This document shows, piece after piece, positions 25,580-34,694 of a stretch of DNA of 64,000 bases (positions within the stretch are counted from its first letter, which is position 1; every line of letters begins with the position of its first letter). The stretch comes from Chthoniobacteraceae bacterium. Its GTDB lineage: Bacteria; Verrucomicrobiota; Verrucomicrobiia; Chthoniobacterales; Chthoniobacteraceae. The stretch is from the NCBI GenBank assembly GCA_947479475.1, contig CANJZW010000006.1, positions 1 through 64,000 on the forward strand. The letters are read 5' to 3'. The notes beneath the pieces are model-generated. The model was not told where the DNA came from. It made no database searches and saw nothing but the letters and a program-made list of their open reading frames with translations. Made by a program: the position numbers and the translations under genes.

Positions 25580-25737
25580 AAGGCGTCAAAAAACAGCACC
25601 TGCCCTCTAAAATCTGCGTCACCTGCGCCAAACCCTTTACCTGGCGAAAGAAGTGGGAGCGCGTTTGGGACGAGGTGAAGTTTTGCAGCGATCGCTGTCG
25701 GATGAACAAGGCCAAGACGCATCCAGAACAGCGTTGA
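25576..25737 (+). CDS. DUF2256 small zinc-finger-like protein
   Basis: 53 residues. It has the DUF2256 layout: [38 protein letters not shown]. Two CxxC-like pairs (CVTC and CSDRC) can bind one zinc. DUF2256 genes are frequently next to photolyase/cryptochrome genes, supporting a DNA-repair link. The ATG overlaps the preceding stop in ATGA, which confirms the start and coupling. The stop lies 5 bp from the stop of the converging IclR gene. Confidence 0.88.
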   Translation: MKGVKKQHLPSKICVTCAKPFTWRKKWERVWDEVKFCSDRCRMNKAKTHPEQR

Positions 25738-25742
25738 GCGCT

Positions 25743-26555
25743 TCACCGCAACAGCGCGCTGATCCGGCGTCCTGCTTCAATCACAAGGGGGGCATGCCTG
25801 TGTTCGGCCTCGGTATCCAGGCGGGTGGCCGGCGCGGTAATCCAAATGGAGGCGCAGACTTGATCTTGGGCATCAAAGACAGGGGCTCCCAGGCAGCGCA
25901 GGCCCTCCATGGTCTCGCCAAAATCCATGGAATAGCCCTGGCGCCGGACCTCTTTGAGGTGGCTTGAAAGAACCGCTTTGGACGTGATGGTTGCTGCCGT
26001 CAGCGGGCGGAGTTCCATCTCACCGAGGGCCCTCTCTAAATCAGCCTCCGGCAGCCAAGCCAGCATCACCTTCCCTGGAGCACCCGCGTGCAGCGGCCCT
26101 CTGGCTCCCGCTTCCACATAGTACTTAAAGAGACTCAACCCAACCACACGCTCCAAGACCACGCAGTCAAACTCCGAGCGAATGCCAATATGGGCAGATT
26201 CCCCCGTGGCGTCCCGGAGCCAGCGCAGCGACTCCAAAGAAATCTGAGCAAGACTGCGATCGTCCCGCCTGGGTTGGACCAGCGTCAGCAATTTTTTGGT
26301 GAGCAGAAACCGTGTACCGGAAAGATCCCTCTCAATGTACCCGTGAACGACCAACGCTTTTGTAAGCCGGAACACAAGATTGGCCGAAAACCCCAGGGCC
26401 TTCCTGATCTCCGCCGCCGTCACCCCTTCGTTATGGGCGCTGATAAACTCCAACAGCGCCAGCGCCCGGTCCAGCGCGGGAGTTTGAACCCCGGAATCAC
26501 GGACTTCAAACGTCGGCAGGACGCCGTCCTCTTTTGGCTTTTTTAGCACATTCAT
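25743..26555 (-). CDS. IclR-family transcriptional regulator
   Basis: 270 residues. The N-terminal winged HTH (about 25-90) reads ALDRALALLEFISAHNEGVTA then AAEIRKALGFSANLVFRLTKAL with a wing GYIERD. The C-terminal effector domain has LHAGAPGKVMLAWLPE, the GYSMDFGETMEGLRCLGAPVFD block and a late ITAPATRL, all standard for IclR. It is the last gene of an operon with the DUF1552, DUF1592 and propeller genes (12-bp gap), unusual because IclR regulators are more often divergent. It probably controls this operon in response to a carbohydrate or aromatic metabolite. The effector is unknown. Confidence 0.93.
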   Translation of the reverse strand: MNVLKKPKEDGVLPTFEVRDSGVQTPALDRALALLEFISAHNEGVTAAEIRKALGFSANLVFRLTKALVVHGYIERDLSGTRFLLTKKLLTLVQPRRDDRSLAQISLESLRWLRDATGESAHIGIRSEFDCVVLERVVGLSLFKYYVEAGARGPLHAGAPGKVMLAWLPEADLERALGEMELRPLTAATITSKAVLSSHLKEVRRQGYSMDFGETMEGLRCLGAPVFDAQDQVCASIWITAPATRLDTEAEHRHAPLVIEAGRRISALLR

Positions 26556-26567
26556 ATCGACTGAAGA

Positions 26568-27881
26568 TCAGGCCAAATCGAGTCCGGAGAGGGTTCCTGT
26601 ACTGGAGCCGAAACTCTCGCCCTCCAGCCCAAACCGGTGGAGCATGGAGACAAAGAGATTGCTCAGGGGAGTGTTTGCTTCCCGGTTGAAGGCGAGGTGC
26701 TGGCCGTGTTTGAACCCGCCTCCGGCCAGGAGGATTGGCAGGTTCGAGTTGTCGTGGGTGTTTGCGTCGCCCATGTTGCTACCGTAAAGGACCATCGTGT
26801 GATCCAAAAGCTGCCGGCCGGCCTCCCCTTTTGCCTCGAGGCCCGCAAGCAGGTTGCGCAGCAGACGCATCTGCTGGACGTCCGCGTCTTCCAGCTGCCT
26901 GAGCTTCTCAGCCACCTGCCCGTGATGGCTCAGAGTGTGATAGCCGTCGGTCGTGTTCTGGTTCTCGTGCAACTGAAATGCCGGCGTTGCGAAGGCGTCC
27001 ACCATCAGGGTGACGATCCGGGTCGAGTCCGACTCAAAAGCCAGCTGCGCCATCGACAGGAGGAGTTCGAACTTTTCAAAGAACAGCTTTTTGTCCTTCA
27101 CCTCGGGCGGTTCAGGCTGGGTGGCTGTCGGCTTGGGTTTGGTTTCCCATTCCCTGGCAGAATTCAGGCGCTCCTCCACCTCGCGCACCGAGGTAAAATA
27201 TTGGTCCAAACGTTGCCTGTCGTTTTGTCCGAGCGAACGGCTGAAACTCTCTGTCTGCTGCTGCAGCGTATCCAAGATGCTTCCCCGCTCCTCGATGCGG
27301 TGCAATTGGCTGGCGACTTCCTTTTGATCACCCTGCAGAAACATCTTTCGGAAAACCACGAGGGCGCTGTCCTCCGCAGGCAACAACACGCCATCCCGGG
27401 TCCAGGAAAGGCTCCGATTGGCTTTGTCGATATTCACCCCGAGGTTGAGCGCGGCAAAACGCGTGGCGTGACCTGCCTTCTCCGCCGCAAACTGGTCGAG
27501 CGAAATTTGATTCCGAAACCCGCTCTTCGTCGGCCCGCGGGCCGCCGTGAGAAAACAGTTTTCCGTGCTATGCCCCCCGACGACTCCGGGATGAGACAAA
27601 CCGCTCATCAGGGTGAATTTCTCGCGGAACTCCGTAAGCTCCCGGAGCGTGGGCGGCAACTCGTAACCGCGCCCGCTTGAGGCAGGGAAAAACAGCTTTG
27701 GCAGAACCCCCAGATTATTGGAGATAAGCAACATTCGCGGAGGCATACCGGCCTGGGAGGCGCGGGAAAACACCGGGCTCATGCACTCCAAAAACGGGAG
27801 TGCCAGAGTGACCCCGACGCCCTTGAGAAAGGTGCGGCGGGCCACCAGTGGGGCCGAGGCGGAGATATAGGGTGCATTCAT
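26568..27881 (-). CDS. DUF1552 secreted protein with Tat signal
   Basis: 437 residues. Twin-arginine signal RRTFLKGVGVTLALPFLE (R15-R16). The mature part shows DUF1552 blocks: LLISNNLGVLPKLFFP, LMSGLSHPGVVGGHSTENCF, YHTLSHHGQ and VLYGSNMGDANTHDNSNLP, an alkaline-phosphatase-like metal-site flavour shared with DUF1501. Such proteins are encoded together with DUF1592-type cytochromes in Planctomycetes and Verrucomicrobia, as here (12-bp gap). The activity is undescribed; Tat export suggests a cofactor- or metal-loaded folded enzyme. Confidence 0.92.
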   Translation of the reverse strand: MNAPYISASAPLVARRTFLKGVGVTLALPFLECMSPVFSRASQAGMPPRMLLISNNLGVLPKLFFPASSGRGYELPPTLRELTEFREKFTLMSGLSHPGVVGGHSTENCFLTAARGPTKSGFRNQISLDQFAAEKAGHATRFAALNLGVNIDKANRSLSWTRDGVLLPAEDSALVVFRKMFLQGDQKEVASQLHRIEERGSILDTLQQQTESFSRSLGQNDRQRLDQYFTSVREVEERLNSAREWETKPKPTATQPEPPEVKDKKLFFEKFELLLSMAQLAFESDSTRIVTLMVDAFATPAFQLHENQNTTDGYHTLSHHGQVAEKLRQLEDADVQQMRLLRNLLAGLEAKGEAGRQLLDHTMVLYGSNMGDANTHDNSNLPILLAGGGFKHGQHLAFNREANTPLSNLFVSMLHRFGLEGESFGSSTGTLSGLDLA

Positions 27882-27893
27882 AAAAAACGCCGC

Positions 27894-30479
27894 TTAGTGG
27901 CAGCCGGGGGTTCCAAGAAAGAGAGAGCTTTCAACCAAGGCGAGCAGCAAGTCGCGCCCGCGAAACCCCTCCCCGGCACAGGCGTCCAGGATTGACTCAA
28001 TTTCGGGGCGGTCCGAAAAGCGCACCGGGGAGCCTGTGGCATAAACCACGAGCTGGTGGAGGAGATTGCGTCCGAGCTGTCTGGGATTGGCCGCGAGAAG
28101 CGCCTTGAGGGTGTGGATGTTTTCAAAACCGGGACCGTTTAAAAGCTTCCCGCTCGCGTCCACAGGAGCCGCGAGGGTATACGAAAAATCATGTCCGGCG
28201 CGGTCGATCCCCTTCACACGATCCCCCTCCTCCAAGCCACGGTAACGGTCCCGCCAGCCTCCCAGAACATCGAAGTTCTCCAACGCCAACCCGACCGGAT
28301 CGAACCTTGCGTGACACGCCGCGCACGACTTGTCCTTTGTGTGCAGAGCAAGCACCTCCCGGATTGTCTTGGCTCCGCGGATGTCAGGCTCTACGGCAGG
28401 CACGTTCGGGGGCGGCGGCGGTGGCGGCTCGCCCATGAGTCGCTCCATCACCCACGCCCCTCGCACCACTGGGGAGGTGGTGGTGCCGTTGGTGGTCACC
28501 TTCAAGATCGCGGCCTGAGTCAAAAGACCTCCGTAGGGACTGCCGGCGGGGACGGGCACCCTTCGGAGCGTCGAACCGGAGAGCGGCGGCAACTGGTAGT
28601 GTCGGGCAAGGCGATCGTTGGCGAATACGAAGTCCGCTTGCACGAGCGTTTTTACAGGCAGATTTTCGCGGATCAACGCCCTTACAAAAGCATGCGTCTC
28701 CAATTCCATGCTCTCCACAAGGTAGTCGTCGAAGCGATATTCAGGATAGAGGCGAATATCGGGGTCGTCCCGGCGCACGTGCCGCAAGTTCAGCCAATAG
28801 GCCGTGAAATTCCGGATAAACTGCTCGAACCCCTCTCCGGCAATCAAGCGCACGGCCTCCGAACGCAGCGTTGTGCGACGACGGAGCGCTCCTTCCCTGG
28901 CGAGAGCGCTCAAAGCCGCGTCGGGTCGGGTATTGGTCAAAAAATGTGAGAGACGCGCTGCGATTGCAAAATGGTCTTCCGCACGTTTGGGCTCGCGCAG
29001 GTAGAGGAAATGCCCGGAACACAAAAGCGCCTTGTACCCGGCCAGCAGAGCGTCTGAAAAGGGATCGCCCTTCTCAAGACGGGCCAGCACAAGCGCGTCG
29101 AACATGTGCAATTCTTCTTCTGGAACCGGCTCCCGCAAAGCCAGACCCACAAAACGACGCATCAGTCGCCGGGCCTCCTCTTTGGGCTGGTCCGGTGTGG
29201 CCCCCACCGGCAATTCGTCAAAAAGAACCCGGTGTGATTGGGGCGGCCAGGAAGCCGGAGCCAGCGGTCCCTCCACCTCCAACCAGCGCACCGCGATTCC
29301 CGGCTGTCCTCCCTCGGGAAGCGGCGGATAGCGGTAAGTAGGCGCGCCCCCGTTGATGTTTAAAGCGAGCGGCACGGGCAATCCCAGCAGGCTGTATTCA
29401 AAGGTCTCCTTCTCCTTGAGCAGCACGGTGGTCTCGTACACGCCCCCCTCCGGTTGGATATCCAAAATCCCCCCGGTAGCCCGGACATCTCCCGAAACAT
29501 CCGCCCCCGAGGGCTTCCGCGCGCGGAACGTCATCGCCTGAGGACTTTGGGCGGGAGTGATTTTATGGCCGGCAAGCTCCTTCACCGCCCTCGCAGAAAA
29601 ACGCACCCGATACTCCCCGGAAACCTTCGCCACAAAACCTTTCGGATAACCGTAGTACGGCCAACTCGCGGAGCGAAACAGCGCCATCTCCAAACTCTCG
29701 TCCTGGTCCAATTGCAGAGTCTCCTCCTTGGACAGCTTTCCGTCGATCTTCACCGCCTCCCCTTCCCTCGCAAAAAACATGGCCTCCTTGTTGCCAAAGG
29801 TGCTCAGGCCCGGAAATAAACGCGTCCCCACCGCCCGGTAAGACTCCACCTTGGGTGGCTCCTTCTGCACCACCATCGCCGCACGCAACGCCGTCTCCGC
29901 CGCATCCAGATAAGCCGTCAACTGCACCCGGGACATGTCCAGCGTCTCGGTTGTTTTATTGAAATGATGGCCTTCGCGGTCCTCAGGCAGAATGTCCCGA
30001 ATGTCCAAACGGGGCATCTGCAGGAGATCGCGCAGGTTGTTTTGGTACTCGTCCCGATTGAGGCGACGCAGCGGCCCCCTGCCCTGTGACGCAACCTCCC
30101 CACGGTCCACCGCGAGGAGCGAGCCTCCCAGAAGCTGGACCATGTCCGCCCTCTCGCGGTCGGGCAGTTTCTCTCTTTTGGGAGGCATCTCCCCCTTCTC
30201 CATCCGGTCGTGGATCCGAATCCAGCGGTCGCGCAGCGCGTGCTCCTGAAGATCCTGCGCAAGGTTGGCGAGATCCAGCCCGCCCTTGGCGTTGTCCTTG
30301 TCATGGCACTCAACGCAGTGGGTCTCCAGCAGCGGGGCAAGCGCCTTAAACACCGGCGCAGCGCTGGCGGACGCCGCCGCCAAAGGCCGGGTGCCAGAGC
30401 CGAAACTCAAGATGACGGCCAAACTCACCGCCACAGAGCTGGCGCGTAAGTACGGAGCGAGGGCGGAGCGAGGATCCAT
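27894..30479 (-). CDS. DUF1592/DUF1588/DUF1587/DUF1585/DUF1595 cytochrome-c-like protein
   Basis: 861 residues from ATG MDPRSALAPYLRASS; the frame extends to 30605 without conserved sequence. A signal segment is followed by a c-heme motif CVECH (C55, C58, H59), as in the planctomycete-type cytochrome C domain. LRRLNRDEYQNNLRDLL marks DUF1587, a jelly-roll carbohydrate-binding-like region lies around 270-440, the DUF1595/1592 regions follow (RFVGLALREPVPEEE; THAFVRALI), and CAACHARFDPVGLALENFD is the second heme-like motif of DUF1588, ending in DUF1585. Predicted periplasmic electron-transfer or redox enzyme acting with its DUF1552 partner. Substrate unknown. Confidence 0.93.
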   Translation of the reverse strand: MDPRSALAPYLRASSVAVSLAVILSFGSGTRPLAAASASAAPVFKALAPLLETHCVECHDKDNAKGGLDLANLAQDLQEHALRDRWIRIHDRMEKGEMPPKREKLPDRERADMVQLLGGSLLAVDRGEVASQGRGPLRRLNRDEYQNNLRDLLQMPRLDIRDILPEDREGHHFNKTTETLDMSRVQLTAYLDAAETALRAAMVVQKEPPKVESYRAVGTRLFPGLSTFGNKEAMFFAREGEAVKIDGKLSKEETLQLDQDESLEMALFRSASWPYYGYPKGFVAKVSGEYRVRFSARAVKELAGHKITPAQSPQAMTFRARKPSGADVSGDVRATGGILDIQPEGGVYETTVLLKEKETFEYSLLGLPVPLALNINGGAPTYRYPPLPEGGQPGIAVRWLEVEGPLAPASWPPQSHRVLFDELPVGATPDQPKEEARRLMRRFVGLALREPVPEEELHMFDALVLARLEKGDPFSDALLAGYKALLCSGHFLYLREPKRAEDHFAIAARLSHFLTNTRPDAALSALAREGALRRRTTLRSEAVRLIAGEGFEQFIRNFTAYWLNLRHVRRDDPDIRLYPEYRFDDYLVESMELETHAFVRALIRENLPVKTLVQADFVFANDRLARHYQLPPLSGSTLRRVPVPAGSPYGGLLTQAAILKVTTNGTTTSPVVRGAWVMERLMGEPPPPPPPNVPAVEPDIRGAKTIREVLALHTKDKSCAACHARFDPVGLALENFDVLGGWRDRYRGLEEGDRVKGIDRAGHDFSYTLAAPVDASGKLLNGPGFENIHTLKALLAANPRQLGRNLLHQLVVYATGSPVRFSDRPEIESILDACAGEGFRGRDLLLALVESSLFLGTPGCH

Positions 30480-30489
30480 GGTGGGCGCT

Positions 30490-31572
30490 TCAGCGAGTCG
30501 GTTTGAGAACGTCCCCCATCCGCTCCGTATCGTAGGCGTGAACGTTGGTGATCCGCATCTCCTCCAATCCCGTCTTAGCTTCCACGACGCCCTCAATCTG
30601 ATCAATAAGCTGTTCGCGCGTCACGCGCCAGACCACGTGTCCCTCGGTATCAATTTCGGCCAGAAGATCCCTCCCCTCCTCGGGCGTCTTTAAATGATAG
30701 TCGCCGCACGCCACCAGCAAATGGCCGTTCTCCAACTGCTGCGTCCCCAGTAAATACCGGCAGGACAGTCCCAGCTCCTCGGCTTTCCAAGAACGTTCCA
30801 CCTCCCCTTTGGCCCCCAACCGCAACAACTGCTTGCCGGTCGAAGTGGCCACCCAGAGCACTCCCCCTTTTAGCGGAGTCACTCCAAACACGGTGTGACC
30901 CGCCGGGGACGGTTTGAGAAGCGGATCGAGTTGCCGCGTCTCCAAAATCTGCCCACTGCCCACAGCCACCTTCAAAACCGCACGCTTCCCATACTGGGCC
31001 ACCCAGAAAGCGGCTTCTCCAGGAACCGCACGGATCGTCCGATAGCGAGAGTGCAAAGAATCCTCCGCCAGTTCCGGAAGCTGCGTTTCGCTCACAACCT
31101 GACCCATCCGGTCCACCACCCGAATTTGCCCCACGCCGGAGTCCATAAGGGCAAACCGCGCGCCCCCTTCCAGTACGGCGCAGCTGTTAGCCTCCGTTCC
31201 CTTGCTCCCCGCGCGCGCGGCGTGCGAGAGCACCAGTTTCTTTGCCCGGTCAAACACGGCAAGACCGCCCTTGTGAGCGTATGCAATCCCTCCGTCGGAT
31301 AGCCGCCAAGCCTCATAGATCCCCGAATGCCCCTGCTTCGAAATGGAGTCGGTGACCTTCCCTTCGCGGTTGATTTCAATCACCTGGTTATCCGCTGCCA
31401 ACAGCAACCGTTCCTCCGCATGAACCATTACCGGGGACGACAGAAGCCAAACCAACGCTGCGACGGCTCCTAACTCGGCCAAACGGGTTGGTGGCCCGGA
31501 AGTTTTCTGAAGTGACGGCTGAGGGATGCCGCGAGGAAGGGCGGCGGCTTTCTGGGGGAGAAACAAACGCAT
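30490..31572 (-). CDS. Secreted beta-propeller (PQQ/NHL-like repeat) protein
   Basis: 360 residues from ATG MRLFLPQ. A long N-terminus with hydrophobic run LAELGAVAALVWLLSSPVMV precedes repeated 40-50-residue blade units, e.g. LLLAADNQVIEINREGKV, GGLAVFDRAKKLVLS, QIRVVDRMGQVVSE, LLRLGAKGEVERSW and LAEIDTEGHVVWRV. The latter style (D..G.vvW) is typical of PQQ-like propellers found in planctomycete and verrucomicrobial genomes. It is first in the operon with DUF1592, DUF1552 and IclR (10-bp gap to DUF1592). Possibly a substrate-binding or sensor partner; no catalytic residues are evident. Confidence 0.8.
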   Translation of the reverse strand: MRLFLPQKAAALPRGIPQPSLQKTSGPPTRLAELGAVAALVWLLSSPVMVHAEERLLLAADNQVIEINREGKVTDSISKQGHSGIYEAWRLSDGGIAYAHKGGLAVFDRAKKLVLSHAARAGSKGTEANSCAVLEGGARFALMDSGVGQIRVVDRMGQVVSETQLPELAEDSLHSRYRTIRAVPGEAAFWVAQYGKRAVLKVAVGSGQILETRQLDPLLKPSPAGHTVFGVTPLKGGVLWVATSTGKQLLRLGAKGEVERSWKAEELGLSCRYLLGTQQLENGHLLVACGDYHLKTPEEGRDLLAEIDTEGHVVWRVTREQLIDQIEGVVEAKTGLEEMRITNVHAYDTERMGDVLKPTR

Positions 31573-31966
31573 GACCAATCTATATCCGCGATTTCATTTC
31601 ATTCATAGACTTTCCCGTGGAAACCCTTTATTTCACGCGTCTATCAGCGTAAAACTCGCACTTGGCGCCCATTTTTGGCTCCCGCATTGAGCCAAGAAGA
31701 CGCCGCCCCAGCGTTCAATGGGGTTGTGAATGCCGCCCATTCCCTCGGCAACATGGAGGCCGTGGCCGAGGGTTTGCACCTGGGAGCGGAAATATATCTT
31801 CAGTGAAACGCCTCCTCTCGGAACTAGGGCTCGGTAATTGCCGCGGTATGATGCGAGCCTCAATAAGGCGGGCTTTTTAGGTGGGTGTAAGAGTGGTTCA
31901 TTGGTATTCTCGGGGACTAACCGCCCTGCCGCGTGATGCCGGATTGGGGTGTCTCATTCCTCTCCC
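31573..31966. other. Divergent intergenic region
   Basis: Lies between the start of the propeller operon (minus) and the DUF4407 gene (plus). No gene, strong hairpin or clear promoter is seen. AT content rises just upstream of the propeller start (31575-31640), the likely promoter site. Confidence 0.5.
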
Positions 31967-33670
31967 ATGCGCGATATTATTCCTCCGAATCCAGATCCCA
32001 GTTATCCGGCTTTGGGCGTGCCCGCGGGCGCGTGCGAAGTGCCCAATCGGCTGCAGAACTTCCTCTACTGGCTTGCCGGCGCACACTGGGAGACGCTGCG
32101 CCTCTGTCCTGCGGCGGAACGGGAACGCGTTGCCGTACTGGGCTCCACCGTTTTGGTGCCCACGGTGATGGCGTTTCTAGGCATGTTTTTCTTCGCCCGA
32201 AGCCGGTTTGCCGAGCCGCCCTTTTTTTCTGTCCTCTTCGTCTCGCTGCTCTGGGCCTTTGTGATCCTAAATACCGACCGGACACTAATTGCCCTCTACC
32301 GCCCGTTTCAACCCTTGTGGCGCAGAGTGATCCAAGTCTTGTTCCGTCTTGGGTTGGCCAGCGTGGTGAGTCTGGCCATCGCATTCCCCTTTTGTCTGGA
32401 CCAATACCGGCCTGCGATTCGTTTCCGGTACCAAACCGAGTTGCAGGGCAAACTTAACGACCTTCGAAATACAGAGGCAAAGGGGCGTTCTGAATTGAGG
32501 GAGCAGTTGACGAAACTGCGTGAAACCTCCGAAGTAGATCGCCGGAAACTTCACAGCGATGCCGCAAAGTTGCGTGACAGCCTCGCCGCACAGTTGCCGG
32601 CTTTGGAAGCGGCTCAACTCAACCCCGAGATCTTTGCCGATCAGAAGATGGAGGAAGAGCGCCAGCGCGTGACCGCCCCCGATTTTGTCGCGCCCGCCTC
32701 CGGAGCGACGCTCAACATTATCGCGCAAATCGACGTCCACAAGGAGACGACTGAGCGTCTCGGCAAACTCCTCGAGGAGCAGCAGTCCATGCACCGTCGC
32801 CTTGTGGAGGCCACCGCCCGGGAGGAGCTCGGCCAGTCCAATGAGTTTTATCCCGAGGCCAAAAAGCCGGGTGAAGGCCCCCGCCTTAAGGACATGAAAT
32901 TGCGGAATCTGAGAGTGGAGGCTGAAATGCGCCGTCTGGAAATCGCAAGGCAGACTACTGGGGTGGATTTGGCGGCCTCTGAAGCTGCCCTTGCGCGGGC
33001 GCGTTTAACCGACCGAAATGCTTATTTGGACGGCATCAACGCCAAGCGGACCGCCTTTTTGGAAGAGGCCAAGGAGCGTGACAAAATCCGCCGCGACCGG
33101 CTTACGCACCTCAACGCCCAGATTGAGCAAACCGAGGCCGAACACTCCCAACTATTGCGCAAGCTGGAGAACCATACCCTCACGCGTGAAGAAGATTTCG
33201 GGAGGGCCCAGCAACGCCATGATGACACCTTTCTTCCTCACATTAAGCGCTTGGAGAGCAAGATTAACGGAATCTTTGATCCGATGGAGGAAACCATCGG
33301 CCTCTACAAGGTGATTTTCCTGCCGCCTCCGGACATGCCCGAAGATGCCAAATTACAGTACCGCTGGCTGGCTGGAGTCTTTCAGTTCTTTGTCGTCTTC
33401 GGGACGCTTTTTCTCCTGGATTTGATTCCCATTATTGTGAAGTTGCTCTCGCGGCCGGGGCCCTACGATATTTTGGTCGAACACTCTGAATTCGTAGCAA
33501 ACCTCAACTGGGTGGCCTTCGAGAGTCATTTTCAAAAACACGGGAGTGCTTGGCCTGGCGAAGACTTGAGAAGTCCCGCGAGCGTGGAAGTTCTCCTGCG
33601 TCCCCATTACGCAGCGCCCCCGCCCGCTCAACCATCCGCGGAAGTGGCGCAGTCCGTGCCGCAAGGATAA
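31967..33670 (+). CDS. DUF4407-like membrane protein with long coiled coil
   Basis: 567 residues from ATG MRDIIPPNPD; an in-frame GTG at 31949 is an alternative. Three N-terminal membrane helices (about 56-77, 86-102, 122-143) include FVILNTDRTLIAL, the ILxxDR motif of DUF4407. A coiled coil of about 320 residues with E/K/R/Q heptads follows, then a fourth helix (about 475-500, FFVVFGTLFLLDLIPIIVKL). The topology puts a long coiled coil between membrane segments on one side of the inner membrane. DUF4407 proteins are uncharacterised. It is encoded opposite to the neighbouring protease/VWA operon, separated by a pseudogene. Confidence 0.85.
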   Translation: MRDIIPPNPDPSYPALGVPAGACEVPNRLQNFLYWLAGAHWETLRLCPAAERERVAVLGSTVLVPTVMAFLGMFFFARSRFAEPPFFSVLFVSLLWAFVILNTDRTLIALYRPFQPLWRRVIQVLFRLGLASVVSLAIAFPFCLDQYRPAIRFRYQTELQGKLNDLRNTEAKGRSELREQLTKLRETSEVDRRKLHSDAAKLRDSLAAQLPALEAAQLNPEIFADQKMEEERQRVTAPDFVAPASGATLNIIAQIDVHKETTERLGKLLEEQQSMHRRLVEATAREELGQSNEFYPEAKKPGEGPRLKDMKLRNLRVEAEMRRLEIARQTTGVDLAASEAALARARLTDRNAYLDGINAKRTAFLEEAKERDKIRRDRLTHLNAQIEQTEAEHSQLLRKLENHTLTREEDFGRAQQRHDDTFLPHIKRLESKINGIFDPMEETIGLYKVIFLPPPDMPEDAKLQYRWLAGVFQFFVVFGTLFLLDLIPIIVKLLSRPGPYDILVEHSEFVANLNWVAFESHFQKHGSAWPGEDLRSPASVEVLLRPHYAAPPPAQPSAEVAQSVPQG

Positions 33671-33787
33671 AAAAGATGCCATGGAGTGGCCGACTTGCGG
33701 GAGTTCGCGCTGTCTTAGAAGCGATGACAGACTCAACGCCATCCCATCCGGAATCCCCGCTCAGCCACAGGCGCCTCTCCTATGAAA

Positions 33788-34642
33788 TTAGGGCGCGCTC
33801 AAAAGCAGGGCCCCCGACAACTTTGGGGCTGTCGTCATCGTTTGCCCCGGCGCTGGCGGCTTGGGCAAAAGGAAGTAGCCGTACCCGTTGAACGCACCGT
33901 CTGGAGTCTGCACAAGCTGACCATAGAAGATCGCCTTGCGTGCCGCATTTTGGTGCAGTCTGAAAGAGATGTCGTTATGAAAGACACCCCCGATTTTAAG
34001 CTCACCAAAAGTGATCCGAAGCCAATACCTTGGGCAAGTTTTCATCGGTAGCATTGATGCGCGGGAAGTAAGATGCGTGTAATCCCTTAAAGGCAGCGGC
34101 ATCGCCGGGAGTCGTCGGCCAGACATTGCGCCACCCCTCAATGCTAACGGTGTTTGCGGATCCGTCACACAGTACCCGATAAAACATTTCCCGCGTTATC
34201 CAGAGAAACGTCCAGGGTGATGTTCGTTTTTGGAAGCACACACAAGATCTGCGCTGTTTACTGAGCCGAAGGCAATCAGGCGGGCGAGGCAATCAAACTT
34301 CCGCGGAGAGCAACCGCACTCCCACCGGTAAGCAGTTTTCCGCTGTATGCGCCCCTTCTCGTCGCTGGTGATCTGAATGGTCGACCCTAGGTTTTTATTG
34401 AGCGTGTTATTCCGTTCAATCCAACACTGGAACACGCCGACAAGCTCTGGATTCAGGGGTGCGACATTGATTTCAAAAATTAAGGGACCCGCTCCGCGAC
34501 TCTTTCCTGTAATGCTGACGGCGTAAGTGCCCGCTTGAATTGGAGAACCGCTAAGCACCCCAGTCGCACCGTTGAGCGTAATTCCAGAAGGCAAGTTTGC
34601 GGTGCTGTAACCGAGAGGATCTGTGGCCAAATAGGCGGACAA
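33788..34642 (-). pseudogene. Degraded Ig-like (He_PIG-type) domain protein
   Basis: Three minus-strand frames each hold part of one recognisable product. The highest-coordinate part (about 34642-34450) has LPSGITLNGATGVLSGSP, the He_PIG putative-Ig signature. The middle (34190-34040) reads EGWRNVWPTTPGDAAAFKGL then HASYFPR and ATDENLPK. The last (33930-33788) gives FYGQLVQTPDGAFNGYGYFL then LPKPPAPGQT, ending at a natural TAA. These blocks belong together in large verrucomicrobial exported proteins. Frame changes near 34290 and 34040 and loss of the signal region mark it as a pseudogene. Nothing else is seen between 33671 and 34694. Confidence 0.65.
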
Positions 34643-34694
34643 CGCAGGGGCACACCTTCAGTCGCTGTGGTTGCGCGCGCGCGATGAAATCCTC

